This document shows, piece after piece, positions 8,741-16,737 of a stretch of 51,121 nt of DNA. A program made the translations under genes and the position numbers. The notes below the pieces were generated by a model. It saw only the letters and a program-made list of their open reading frames with translations. It was not told the origin of the DNA and did not search any database. Every line of letters begins with the position of its first letter. The first letter of the stretch is position 1. The DNA is from Actinomycetota bacterium (GTDB lineage: Bacteria > Actinomycetota > Thermoleophilia > Gaiellales > Gaiellaceae): assembly GCA_013816245.1 (NCBI GenBank), contig JACDEU010000015.1, positions 1 through 51,121 of the forward strand. The letters are read 5' to 3'.

Positions 8741-10101
8741 CTGGTGCGGCTGGCGGTCTCGGCGTCCACGCCGAGATCGTATGCGCGGCGGAGGATTGCC
8801 TCCGCTTCGTCCGAGCGGCCATGCCGCTGAAGCAGGTTGGCCCACTCGAGCGCCGCTTCGCCGGCATCGGTGTTCCGGCCGTGCAGACTCATCAGATCGA
8901 CCGCACGACGGTAGGCATCAACGGCGCCCGTGGCGTCATCCTGAGCGGCAAGTCCCCGGGCGAGGGCATGAACCGCGGCTCCCTGCGAATCGCCGTGGAA
9001 GTCGCCGAGCACCGCGAGCGCGTCTCGAGCGAGCTCGACGGCCCGCGTGGCGTCTCCGTCGAGCTCGGCAAGCCGCGACTGCCCGATCCGGAGCATTCCC
9101 AGGTCCAGGCGTTCGGGCTTGAGGCCGAGCAGACGTTCGCCGAGGGCCAAGTGCTCTCGTGCATCGTCCGCTTTGCGTTCGCGTAGCTCGACGCCTGCAG
9201 CGAGCAGGTACGCGCGTGCGAGCATGAGAGTGTCGTCCGTCACCTGCAGCAACGCAATCGCTTTGCGGATGTAGTCGAGCGACTCCGACGAGCGGCCTTC
9301 CAGGGCGCTGAGACGCCCCAATGACCAGTAGAGCCGCACACGTGTGTACGGATCCGTCTTGTCGTCCAGGCGAGAGAGAGCCTCGCGAACCACTTCGGCC
9401 GCGCGCTCGTACTCACCGGCATCGCTGAGCGCATAGCTGAGAAACGTTGCGTAGCGAATCTGGACAGCGGAATCCTCGGGAACCAGCTCCTGGACTTGAG
9501 TCAGGCAGCGCTCGAAGAGCGCGACCGCACGATCCGCTGCGCCGAGTGCGACATAGGACTGTCCGAGCGTCGTGTAGAGGTCGGGCCGCAGGTGAGGCGG
9601 CGGGCCTTGAGCTTCTCCACCGACGACCGCCTCGAGCCCTTCGACGGCCTCCAGATGCCGGCCGCGCTGTACGGCGGCAAGCCCGATCGCAATTCGGGCA
9701 CGCTGCGCCGAACCTGTGTCGCCTGCGGCGAGTGACTCGTCTAGAACCTTCTTGAGCTTCTTCTCGGGCTCGCCGCTTGCCTCGCCGAGGCGCAGCTCGA
9801 GCTCGGCGTCGGCGAGACGGAGCTCGCGGTCATCGACATCGCGTATGTCTCGCCCGGTCTCGAGAAACTCCGCGGAGACCCCGAGTTTCTGCGACAGCTT
9901 GCGGAGGGCCTTGACAGACGGCGTGCGCGCCCCGGCCTCGATTCGCGAGATGTACGCGTACGACACGCCCGGGGACGAGAGGTCGCGCTGAGAGAACCCG
10001 CGCTCGATGCGCAGGCGCTTGAGGCGTGCGCCCACGCCCTCCTGGTTGCTCTCCTCGGACACGCTTCTGGGGATCTTCAGAAGTTTTCGGACATAAGTCA
10101 A
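8737..10101 (-). CDS. XRE-family regulator with TPR array
   Basis: Transcriptional regulator with an N-terminal lambda-repressor-like helix-turn-helix (residues ~24-80: RLKRLRIERGFSQRDLSS, SYAYISRIEAGARTPS, LRKLSQKLGVS) followed by ~360 residues of helical TPR repeats. This resembles Rgg/PlcR-like or SARP-associated sensors that bind peptides or partner proteins. The TTG start is supported by AGAAGGA four bases upstream; a GTG at 10062 is the alternative and keeps the whole HTH. It heads the minus-strand operon containing alkA, macrodomain, proC, pgl and the ArsR-like gene, so self-regulation is plausible. No signal sequence is seen. Confidence 0.88.
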   Translation of the reverse strand: MTYVRKLLKIPRSVSEESNQEGVGARLKRLRIERGFSQRDLSSPGVSYAYISRIEAGARTPSVKALRKLSQKLGVSAEFLETGRDIRDVDDRELRLADAELELRLGEASGEPEKKLKKVLDESLAAGDTGSAQRARIAIGLAAVQRGRHLEAVEGLEAVVGGEAQGPPPHLRPDLYTTLGQSYVALGAADRAVALFERCLTQVQELVPEDSAVQIRYATFLSYALSDAGEYERAAEVVREALSRLDDKTDPYTRVRLYWSLGRLSALEGRSSESLDYIRKAIALLQVTDDTLMLARAYLLAAGVELRERKADDAREHLALGERLLGLKPERLDLGMLRIGQSRLAELDGDATRAVELARDALAVLGDFHGDSQGAAVHALARGLAAQDDATGAVDAYRRAVDLMSLHGRNTDAGEAALEWANLLQRHGRSDEAEAILRRAYDLGVDAETASRTS

Positions 10102-10223
10102 ATTCCTTCTCGGACTCGTGTCTAGTCAATCGGCGCTTCCTCGTGACAACATAAGACCTCGAATTGCAGATGTGGGGGAAGGGAGGGTGCGCATGTATCC
10201 ATGGGGTTGCTAACCAATCACTG

Positions 10224-10256
10224 ACCCGGTGGGGGCGTCCGGCGTCCCCGCCCGGT
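10224..10256 (+). promoter_or_regulatory. Hairpin just upstream of the O-antigen-ligase-like gene
   Basis: An imperfect 14-bp inverted repeat (13 of 14 positions pair, two as G-U) with a 5-nt loop ends 12 bases before the ATG at 10269, in the 167-bp gap between divergent genes. It has no T-run, so it is not a classical terminator. It could shield the start region of the mRNA. The heptamer ACATAAG also occurs twice in this gap, at 10091 and 10149. No clear promoter boxes were recognised. Confidence 0.35.
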
Positions 10257-10268
10257 TAATGTCGTTCG

Positions 10269-11696
10269 ATGGCTTCGGGGCTCGCGCTTGCTGTCTATGG
10301 GCTCCTCTTGGTTCCCGGCGCGATCCTCGTTTGGCGACGGCCTGTGGCCGCGCTCTGCGGGTGGGTCATCGGCCTGGCTGCGCACAACGCAGTGATGGCG
10401 GCGCTCTACGGCGCCGGGGTCCGCGGGGGCGCTCTGACCGCCCTCCAGGCCTGGAAGGAGATCCTGCTCGGGATCGCCCTTGCGCGTGTCTCGCTGGATG
10501 CCCTCCGTTCGCGGCGACTCGCCTTTCGAATCCACCCGGCCGACATCCTTGCCACGGCATTCGCGCTCATCGTGTGTCTCTATGCGGTGCTCCCGCAAGG
10601 CTGGCTCGACGGCTCGGCCGACCACAGTGCGATCGGGCTCGCGCTCAAGCACGACCTCGTTCCCGTCGGTGCGTACCTTCTCGGCCGGTCAGTCGTCCTT
10701 CGTCGCGAGCGGCTCGTGCCGCTCGTCTGGACGCTCCTCGGCGCCGCGGCTGTCGTCGCTGCGCTCGGTCTTCTCGACGACTTCCTCGTCCCGATCTCGT
10801 GGTGGCGCGATTCGGCGGTGGTCGACTACTTCCACAAGCACCTCGGCTACGAGTACCACGGTACGGGTGGACTGCCCGAGAACTTCGTCTTCAACAATGG
10901 CGGAGACACCGAAGGCTTCTACCGCCGTCTCGTCTCGACGTTCCTGGGGCCGCTCGCGAGCGCATACATGTTCGTGACTGCGCTGCTGCTCGCGGCTGCG
11001 TACCTGCGGCGGTCGCGCAGCCTGATTTCGCTCTGCGCCCTCGTTGCAGCCGGATTGCTGTTCACGTTCTCGCGGTCGTCGCTGCTCGCGCTCGCAGCGG
11101 GCTTCGTCGTGCTCGCCTTCGTGACGCGGCGTTGGTGGCCCGTGGCGGCAGCGGTGCTCACGCTTGCAGTGAGCGTCGCGTGGGTGCATGTCTTCCCACA
11201 CGTCGCGCCACAGGGAAAGTGGACGCAGCAGGATCTCGTCAGGCAGCGCAACATCGCGGAGCAGAATCCCGGCGCGAGCGGTAACGCCGGCAGCATCGAA
11301 GAGCCCTCGATCCACAATCACTGGATCAGCCTGCGCGAGGGAGTCCGCACCGTCATCCACCACCCACAGGGCTACGGCCTCGGCAACGCCGGCCAGACCG
11401 CGTCGAGGACCGGGACCGCGATCAAGGCCGGCGAGTCGAACTACACGGAGATCGGCGCCGAGACCGGGTTGCTCGGAGCGCTCCTCTGGATCGGCTGGGG
11501 GCTCGCGACGTTCACGGGCCTTGTCCTGGCCGCCCGCCGGACGGGCTGGCGGGCCGCGATCGGCATCGCTTCGGCGTTCGGCGCCGCGCTCGTGCTCGCC
11601 GTGCAGACCGACGTCATCGGTGACCCCTGGATTGCTTACTGCCTCTGGGCGCTGGCCGGCATCGGGTTGGCGGCGCTGCCTACCTCACAGCGTTGA
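10269..11696 (+). CDS. O-antigen ligase / polymerase-like membrane protein
   Basis: Polytopic inner-membrane protein of 475 residues with roughly eleven hydrophobic segments and a large periplasmic loop between residues ~305 and 400. It resembles the Wzy/WaaL (Wzy_C) superfamily, which joins or polymerises lipid-linked glycans. The loop includes IHNHWISLREGVRTVIHHP and PQGYGLGNAGQTASRTG, the position where ligases carry conserved Arg/His residues. No other polysaccharide genes flank it: the next genes are a glyoxalase-fold protein and a DUF1361 protein. The specific substrate is unknown. Confidence 0.75.
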   Translation: MASGLALAVYGLLLVPGAILVWRRPVAALCGWVIGLAAHNAVMAALYGAGVRGGALTALQAWKEILLGIALARVSLDALRSRRLAFRIHPADILATAFALIVCLYAVLPQGWLDGSADHSAIGLALKHDLVPVGAYLLGRSVVLRRERLVPLVWTLLGAAAVVAALGLLDDFLVPISWWRDSAVVDYFHKHLGYEYHGTGGLPENFVFNNGGDTEGFYRRLVSTFLGPLASAYMFVTALLLAAAYLRRSRSLISLCALVAAGLLFTFSRSSLLALAAGFVVLAFVTRRWWPVAAAVLTLAVSVAWVHVFPHVAPQGKWTQQDLVRQRNIAEQNPGASGNAGSIEEPSIHNHWISLREGVRTVIHHPQGYGLGNAGQTASRTGTAIKAGESNYTEIGAETGLLGALLWIGWGLATFTGLVLAARRTGWRAAIGIASAFGAALVLAVQTDVIGDPWIAYCLWALAGIGLAALPTSQR

Positions 11697-11718
11697 GCGA
11701 GCACGCTAGGCTCGATTC

Positions 11719-12198
11719 ATGGCGATCGATCCGCGGGTGGACATCGGTCACGTTCACCTGAAGGTGAGCGACATCGACCGCGCGCTCGCGTTCTACCGCG
11801 ACATCCTCGGGTTCGAGGAGATGCAGCGCTACGGCGATCAGGCCGCGTTCATCTCGGCCGGGGGCTACCACCACCACATCGGCCTCAACACCTGGGAGTC
11901 GAAGGGAGGATCCCCGCCGGCGCAAGGGACGACCGGGCTGTACCACGTCGCGGTCCGTTATCCGGATCGCAAGGCGCTCGCGCGGGCGCTGAAGCAGCTC
12001 GTCGAGGCGGGTGTCCCGATCGGCGGCGCAACGGATCACGGCGTGAGCGAGGCGATCTATCTCCGCGATCCCGACGACAACGGGATCGAGCTCTACCGCG
12101 ACCGGCCTCAGGAAGAGTGGCCGCGCGCCGAGGACGGGAGCATGTCGATGGTCTCGGAACCGCTCGACCTGCGCGCGCTCCTCGCCGAAGCAGAGTGA
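11719..12198 (+). CDS. VOC-superfamily protein (glyoxalase/extradiol dioxygenase fold)
   Basis: Metal-binding vicinal-oxygen-chelate protein of 159 residues. The first metal ligand lies in GHVHLKVSDIDRALAFYRDI (His near residue 11), a second region in YHHHIGLNTW, and the C-terminal acidic ligand in YLRDPDDNGIELYRDRP. The pattern is closest to the N-terminal half of CatE-like catechol 2,3-dioxygenases, but a single module such as this may be a lyase, isomerase or binding protein. Its stop overlaps the GTG start of the next gene (GTGA). Confidence 0.87.
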   Translation: MAIDPRVDIGHVHLKVSDIDRALAFYRDILGFEEMQRYGDQAAFISAGGYHHHIGLNTWESKGGSPPAQGTTGLYHVAVRYPDRKALARALKQLVEAGVPIGGATDHGVSEAIYLRDPDDNGIELYRDRPQEEWPRAEDGSMSMVSEPLDLRALLAEAE

Positions 12199-12884
12199 CT
12201 CGTTCGGGAATGCGCTCCAGTCGCCGGCGGATCGTGACGGTCGTCGGCCTCTTCGCCGCTTCGCTCTTCTGCGTCGCCCTCGTCGTCGTGCGGAACGTTC
12301 ACACCGGGAACGTCAATTTCCGCTACCTGATCTGGAATCTCTTTCTCGCGTGGATTCCGTTCGTGCTGGCGGTCTTCGTCTACGACCGCTGGCGTCGCCG
12401 GCGCGGCGGGGCGCTGCTGCTGCTCCTCGGCGGCCTCTGGCTCCTTTTCTTCCCGAACGCCCCGTACATCGCGACTGACTTCGTCCATCTGCGGCACGAC
12501 TCGCTTTCGCCCTTTTGGTACGACGCAGTCACGATCGCTGCGTTTGCCTGGCTGGGCGTGCTGCTCGGTTTCACGTCGCTCTACCTGATGCAGACCGTCG
12601 TGAGGCAGTGGCGCGGCGCAGTCGCGGGCTGGACATTCGCGGTCTTCGCGATCGGTCTCGGCTCCCTCGGGATCTACCTCGGGCGTTTTCTGCGGCTCAA
12701 CAGCTGGGACGCCCTTGAGCACCCGAGCGTCCTCCCGCGGATTCTGCATGCAGTCGCCCGCGACCCGTTCGCCTATCGAGAGGCGATCGCGGTCACGGTT
12801 CTCTTCACCGTCGCCCTGACGTTCGCGTACTTCCTGCTCTACAGCTTCGCCGCGCTGGGCCTCGAGCTCGATGCCGAGCGGTGA
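12195..12884 (+). CDS. DUF1361 membrane protein
   Basis: Integral membrane protein of 229 residues with about six or seven hydrophobic helices, matching the DUF1361 family of unknown function. Characteristic blocks are NFRYLIWNLFLAWIPF (~res 38), WLLFFPNAPYIATDFVHLR (~res 80) and LGIYLGRFLRLNSWD (~res 157). The GTG start at 12195 overlaps the TGA of the VOC gene. Earlier starts would read antisense-like low-complexity residues inside that gene. Co-translation with the VOC protein is likely, without an obvious shared function. Confidence 0.88.
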   Translation: MTRSGMRSSRRRIVTVVGLFAASLFCVALVVVRNVHTGNVNFRYLIWNLFLAWIPFVLAVFVYDRWRRRRGGALLLLLGGLWLLFFPNAPYIATDFVHLRHDSLSPFWYDAVTIAAFAWLGVLLGFTSLYLMQTVVRQWRGAVAGWTFAVFAIGLGSLGIYLGRFLRLNSWDALEHPSVLPRILHAVARDPFAYREAIAVTVLFTVALTFAYFLLYSFAALGLELDAER

Positions 12885-12890
12885 CCCGAG

Positions 12891-12925
12891 GGCCATGTTC
12901 CAGGGACAGTCCCTGGCACAGGTCC
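12891..12925. repeat. Palindromic repeat, copy A
   Basis: A 35-bp inverted repeat in the 70-bp gap before korA. The core is CCAGGGA-CAG-TCCCTGG; extended to 16-bp arms, 13 of 16 positions pair. The same core with perfect 16-bp arms occurs at 29902-29936 inside the GH38 gene. It has no T-run, so it is not a canonical terminator. Its position lets it lie in the korA leader. Confidence 0.65.
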
Positions 12926-12954
12926 CGTTCCGCCGGGTGCGCTAAAACTCGCCT

Positions 12955-14796
12955 GTGGCCTCGAAGCCCGTCGAGCAGCTCAATTCCGTCGTGATCCGGT
13001 TCGCCGGGGACTCCGGCGACGGGATGCAGCTGACCGGCGGCCGGTTCACCTCCGAGACCGCCATGCTCGGCAACGATCTGGCGACGTATCCGGACTTTCC
13101 GGCCGAGATCCGGGCACCGGCGGGCTCCCTGCCGGGCGTCTCGGGCTTCCAGCTCCATTTCGCCGATCACGACATCCTCACTCCCGGCGACGCGCCGAAC
13201 GTGCTCGTCGCCATGAACCCCGCCGCGCTGAAGACGAACCTGAACGATCTTCCGCCGAGCGGGATCCTGGTCGTCGACAGCGATGCGTTCACGGACCGGA
13301 ACCTGACGAAGGCGGGCTACGATGGCAATCCGATCGAGGACGGCTCGCTCGAGTCGTACGAGGTGCACGCGATACCGCTCACCTCGATGACGATTGAGGC
13401 CCTGAAGGAGATCGACGGGATCACGAAGCGCGAGGCCGAGCGCGCGAAGAACATGTTCGCGCTCGGGCTGATGTCGTGGCTTTACGGCCGGCCGACCGAA
13501 GGGACGATCGCCTTCCTCGAGTCGAAGTTCGCCAAGCGGCCGGAGATAGCGGCGGCGAACGTGAAGGCGTTCCAGACTGGCTACGCATTCGGCGAGACGA
13601 CCGAGGCGTTCGCCGTGCAGTACGAGGTGAAGCCTGCAGCGCTGAAGCCGGGGCTGTACCGCAACATCACCGGTAACCAGGCGCTCGCCTACGGGTTGAT
13701 CGCCGCTTCCGTGAAGTCCGGGCTGCCGCTCTTCCTCGGTGCGTACCCGATCACGCCCGCGTCGTCCGTGCTCGAGGAGCTTGCGCGGCACAAGAACTTT
13801 GGGGTGCGCACCTTCCAGGCGGAGGACGAGATCGCCGCCGTTGGCGCGGCGCTCGGTGCAAGTTTTGGCGGCTCGCTCGGCGTGTCGACGTCGAGCGGTC
13901 CCGGCATCGTCCTGAAGCAGGAGACGATCGGGCTCGGCATCACGCTCGAGCTGCCGCTCGTGATCGTCGACGTCCAGCGGGCGGGCCCGTCGACGGGCAT
14001 GCCCACCAAGCCCGAGCAGGCAGACCTGCTCGGAGTCATGTTCGGACGCAACTCCGAGTCGCCCGTCCCCGTGATCGCCGCGGCGACGCCGAGCGACTGC
14101 TTCGACGCAGCACTGGAGGCGGCGCGCATCGCGATCAAGTACCGCACGCCGGTGTTTCTTCTCTCCGACGCCTATCTGGCGAACGGCTCCGAGCCGTGGC
14201 TCTTGCCAGACGTCGACGCGATCCCGCCGATCGACCCGCGCTTCGCAGCGGCGGGCACCGAGGACTTCCAGCCGTACCGGCGTGACGAAGAGACCCTGGC
14301 GCGGCCCTGGGCGATTCCCGGCACGGTGGGCCTCGAGCACCGCATCGGCGGTCTCGAGAAGCAGGACGTCACCGGCAACGTGAGCTACGACCCGGACAAC
14401 CACGACCTGATGGTGCGGCTGCGCGCTCAGAAGGTCGCGGGCATCGCGCAGGACATCCCCGAGCTGGAGGTGGACGATCCCGACGGTGCCGACACCCTCG
14501 TTCTCAGCTGGGGAGGCACCTATGGATCGGTGGCAGCTGCTGTGCGCCGTGTGCGAGCGAGCCGCAAGAAGGTCGCCCACGCGCACCTGCGCTACCTGAA
14601 CCCGTTCCCGCGAAACACCGGTGAGATCCTGCGCGGCTACGAGAAGGTGCTCGTGCCGGAGATCAACCTCGGCCAGCTGCAGAAGCTGATCCGCGCCGAG
14701 TTCCTCGTCGACGCGAACGGCTTCAACCTCGTCCGCGGCGTCCCGTTCCGCGCGAGCGAGGTCGCCGACGCGATCGATGCGATGGTGGACGCCTGA
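12955..14796 (+). CDS. korA: 2-oxoacid:ferredoxin oxidoreductase, alpha subunit
   Basis: KorA-type subunit (fused gamma and alpha parts) of a CoA-dependent 2-oxoglutarate or related 2-oxoacid:ferredoxin oxidoreductase, which converts the oxoacid to acyl-CoA and reduced ferredoxin. The N-terminal gamma domain (~res 8-185) opens with RFAGDSGDGMQLTGGRF. The alpha domain starts near residue 220 (ITGNQALAYGLIAA) and holds AYPITPASSVLEEL and the SGPGIVLKQETIGLG block. The C-terminal region contains LSWGGTYGSV and PEINLGQLQKL. At 613 residues it matches actinobacterial KorA. The start is GTG 12955. Its partner korB lies 1.9 kb further on, separated by other genes. Confidence 0.95.
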   Translation: MASKPVEQLNSVVIRFAGDSGDGMQLTGGRFTSETAMLGNDLATYPDFPAEIRAPAGSLPGVSGFQLHFADHDILTPGDAPNVLVAMNPAALKTNLNDLPPSGILVVDSDAFTDRNLTKAGYDGNPIEDGSLESYEVHAIPLTSMTIEALKEIDGITKREAERAKNMFALGLMSWLYGRPTEGTIAFLESKFAKRPEIAAANVKAFQTGYAFGETTEAFAVQYEVKPAALKPGLYRNITGNQALAYGLIAASVKSGLPLFLGAYPITPASSVLEELARHKNFGVRTFQAEDEIAAVGAALGASFGGSLGVSTSSGPGIVLKQETIGLGITLELPLVIVDVQRAGPSTGMPTKPEQADLLGVMFGRNSESPVPVIAAATPSDCFDAALEAARIAIKYRTPVFLLSDAYLANGSEPWLLPDVDAIPPIDPRFAAAGTEDFQPYRRDEETLARPWAIPGTVGLEHRIGGLEKQDVTGNVSYDPDNHDLMVRLRAQKVAGIAQDIPELEVDDPDGADTLVLSWGGTYGSVAAAVRRVRASRKKVAHAHLRYLNPFPRNTGEILRGYEKVLVPEINLGQLQKLIRAEFLVDANGFNLVRGVPFRASEVADAIDAMVDA

Positions 14797-15395
14797 CGCT
14801 CCTGTACGACAGTCCGGTTTCCGGCAACTGTTACAAGGTGCGCCTGCTGCTGGCGTTGCTCGGGATTCCGTACGAGCGGCGCACGATGGACGTGGTCGAC
14901 CGCTCCAACCGGCCCGAGGTTCTCGGCGGCCTGAACCCGTCGTTGCGCGTGCCGACGCTCGTGCTCGACGACGGCCGCCCGCTCGGCGAGTCGGGCGCCA
15001 TCCTCTGGTACTTCGGCGAGGGAACGCGCTTCGTCCCGGACGATCCGTACGAGCGAGCACAGGTGCTGCAGTGGATGTTCTTCGAGCAATACGACCTCGA
15101 GCCGTCGATCGCCGTGGTGCGTTTCTGGGTCGCGTATTCCGGTCGGCCCGACGCGTTTGCCGATCGCATCCCGGAGCGAATGGCGGCGGGGAACCGGGCA
15201 CTCGCCGCACTCGAGCGCCGGCTCGAGGGACAGCAGTACCTCGTCGGCGACTGGTACTCGCTCGCGGACATCGCGTTGTACGGGTACACGCACGTCGCTC
15301 ACGAAGGTGGCTTCGAGCTAGAGCCCTATCCCGCGGTGCGCGCGTGGCTCGATCGCGTTGCGTCTGAGCCGGGTCACGTTCCGATCGACGCGTAA
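14793..15395 (+). CDS. Glutathione S-transferase family protein, CTG start
   Basis: Thioredoxin-fold plus helical GST of 200 residues. The glutathione-site region is TLLYDSPVSGNCYKVRLLLA at the very N-terminus; the middle has LNPSLRVPTLVLDDG and LGESGAILWYF, and the C-terminal domain has YLVGDWYSLADIALYGYTHV. The frame has no ATG, GTG or TTG before a GTG at 14838, which would delete the first strand and the SxxC region. A CTG at 14793 overlapping the korA stop (CTGA) gives the expected family N-terminus, so I set it as the start. Actinobacteria usually lack glutathione, so the thiol cofactor is uncertain. Confidence 0.83.
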   Translation: MTLLYDSPVSGNCYKVRLLLALLGIPYERRTMDVVDRSNRPEVLGGLNPSLRVPTLVLDDGRPLGESGAILWYFGEGTRFVPDDPYERAQVLQWMFFEQYDLEPSIAVVRFWVAYSGRPDAFADRIPERMAAGNRALAALERRLEGQQYLVGDWYSLADIALYGYTHVAHEGGFELEPYPAVRAWLDRVASEPGHVPIDA

Positions 15396-16012
15396 TGGAT
15401 CGCCTGCGCGGGCTTTGGGACTTCGACGATTTCGAAGGAACCGAACGGCGACTGCACGAACAGCTCGGGCTGGAGACCTCGGACGCGGGTCGTGCCGAAG
15501 TGCTGACGCAACTCGCGCGCGTCGAGAGTCTGCGCGACGACTTCGGCGCGTGTGAGCGCCTGCTCGAGCAAGCAGAGACGTTGGCGGGCTCCAGCGAGGT
15601 CGCAAAGGTTCGGATCGATCTGGAGCGGGGGCGCAAGCTGCGCTCGAGCGGCGACCCGGCCGCGGCGCTACCCCTCTTCGAGGCAGCGTTCGAACGCGCC
15701 TCCGCAGCCGGCCAGGACTTTCTGGCCGGTGATGCGCTGCACATGTGCGCGATCTCCGTCGACAACGTCGAAGCCACCGAGCAATGGACGCAGCGCGGGC
15801 TCGACTTCGGCGAGCGCCGGCCCGCGGCGGCTTACTGGGCCGGGCCGCTGCTCAACAACCTCGGCTGGTCGTACTACGACGCGGGTAACTGCCGGCGGGC
15901 GCTCGAGTTGTTCGAGCGTGCGCTCGAGGTCCGCCTACAGGATCCGGAGAACGAGGCTGCGATCGCTTTCGCGCGGGAAGCAGTCGAAACGGCGCGGCAG
16001 GCGCTCGACTAG
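15395..16012 (+). CDS. TPR-like hypothetical protein
   Basis: Soluble 205-residue helical protein built of TPR-like repeats. The best repeat is PLLNNLGWSYYDAGNCRRAL at residues ~151-170, continuing ELFERALEVR; earlier units include ALPLFEAAFERASAAG. No enzyme motif, signal peptide or membrane segment is visible, so a scaffold or protein-interaction role is all that can be inferred. It follows the GST in a TAATG stop-start overlap. Its TAG stop overlaps the convergent GFA gene in CTAG. Confidence 0.8.
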   Translation: MDRLRGLWDFDDFEGTERRLHEQLGLETSDAGRAEVLTQLARVESLRDDFGACERLLEQAETLAGSSEVAKVRIDLERGRKLRSSGDPAAALPLFEAAFERASAAGQDFLAGDALHMCAISVDNVEATEQWTQRGLDFGERRPAAAYWAGPLLNNLGWSYYDAGNCRRALELFERALEVRLQDPENEAAIAFAREAVETARQALD

Positions 16013-16416
16013 CCGGACGTCGTCTCGAAGCGTTCGAGACTGTCGTCCGGCAGCGTTTCCCAGACGGCGACGGATCTGACGTAGAGGTGGGCGCTCGGCC
16101 GCGCGGCGAACTCGTCGTCCAACGCGCTCGCCCGCACGCTGGCCGTCTCGGAGTCGGGCCAGCCGCCGCCGAAGAGATTCGAGCCGCACTTCTTGCAGAA
16201 CGTCTTCGCGCTTCCTCCGCTCGGCTCGAAGGTTCCCAACATGTCTTCGCCGTCGATGATCCGGATTGACGTCGAGCGCACACGTCCGTTCAAGGTGCCC
16301 GTTCCACCGGAGAGCTTCTTGCAGCTCTCGCAGTGGCAGTAGCGCAATGTCTCGGGCGCCTCGGAGACCTCGAATGTGACGCCCCCGCAGAGGCAGCTTC
16401 CATGTAGCACGGTCAT
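16009..16416 (-). CDS. GFA / CENP-V family zinc protein
   Basis: Zinc-binding protein of the GFA (glutathione-dependent formaldehyde-activating-like) fold, 135 residues. Zinc ligands are clear: GSCLCGGVTFEV near residue 6, YCHCESCKKLSG near residue 28 and FCKKCGSNLFGG near residue 73. Most members have no proven activity, and the name does not establish formaldehyde chemistry. The start is the ATG at 16416, giving MTVLHGSCLCGG; a codon at 16443 would add nine residues. It sits on the minus strand inside the korA-korB interval and shares CTAG stops with the TPR gene. Confidence 0.88.
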   Translation of the reverse strand: MTVLHGSCLCGGVTFEVSEAPETLRYCHCESCKKLSGGTGTLNGRVRSTSIRIIDGEDMLGTFEPSGGSAKTFCKKCGSNLFGGGWPDSETASVRASALDDEFAARPSAHLYVRSVAVWETLPDDSLERFETTSG

Positions 16417-16516
16417 GAGCCGTGAGCTTAGCCGGGACGGCACTTACTTTTCGTCATCTCGAGAGGGGCCTCCCTGGCGGCGATGTTCAGCCGGCGGAAT
16501 CCTGCGCCCATGGCCG

Positions 16517-16714
16517 GTGACCGCCGAGGGGGGCGTAAGCTCGGTCACTGTGCTCTGGGCGATCCTTACCGTGGTGCTCGTCGTCGTTTGCGTCCTGTTC
16601 CTGTTCATGGCTCCGATCTTCGCCGGCGGCAAGTCTCTGGGCCAGGTTCAGGAGATCGGCACCCGGCTCTGGACGGGCCTGTGGAAGGAAGAGGACGCCG
16701 ACCGTCTGCGGTAG
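16517..16714 (+). CDS. Small single-span membrane protein upstream of korB
   Basis: Small protein of 65 residues (54 if the GTG at 16550 is used). It has one strongly hydrophobic helix, VLWAILTVVLVVVCVLFLF, followed by a short cytoplasmic or periplasmic tail ending KEEDADRLR. It ends 23 bp before korB, suggesting co-transcription. No family was recognised. The start choice is uncertain: neither GTG has ideal Shine-Dalgarno spacing, although a G-rich stretch lies at about 16526-16533. It could anchor or tune the oxidoreductase, which is speculation. Confidence 0.6.
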   Translation: MTAEGGVSSVTVLWAILTVVLVVVCVLFLFMAPIFAGGKSLGQVQEIGTRLWTGLWKEEDADRLR

Positions 16715-16737
16715 ACCCCGCGGTCTATCATCGAGAC

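Noticed and set aside
12805-15777. A 990-codon open frame on the minus strand
   Set aside because: It is antisense to korA, the GST gene and part of the TPR gene, all of which carry clear family motifs. Its translation is Arg/His-rich low complexity with no motif, typical of GC-rich shadow frames.
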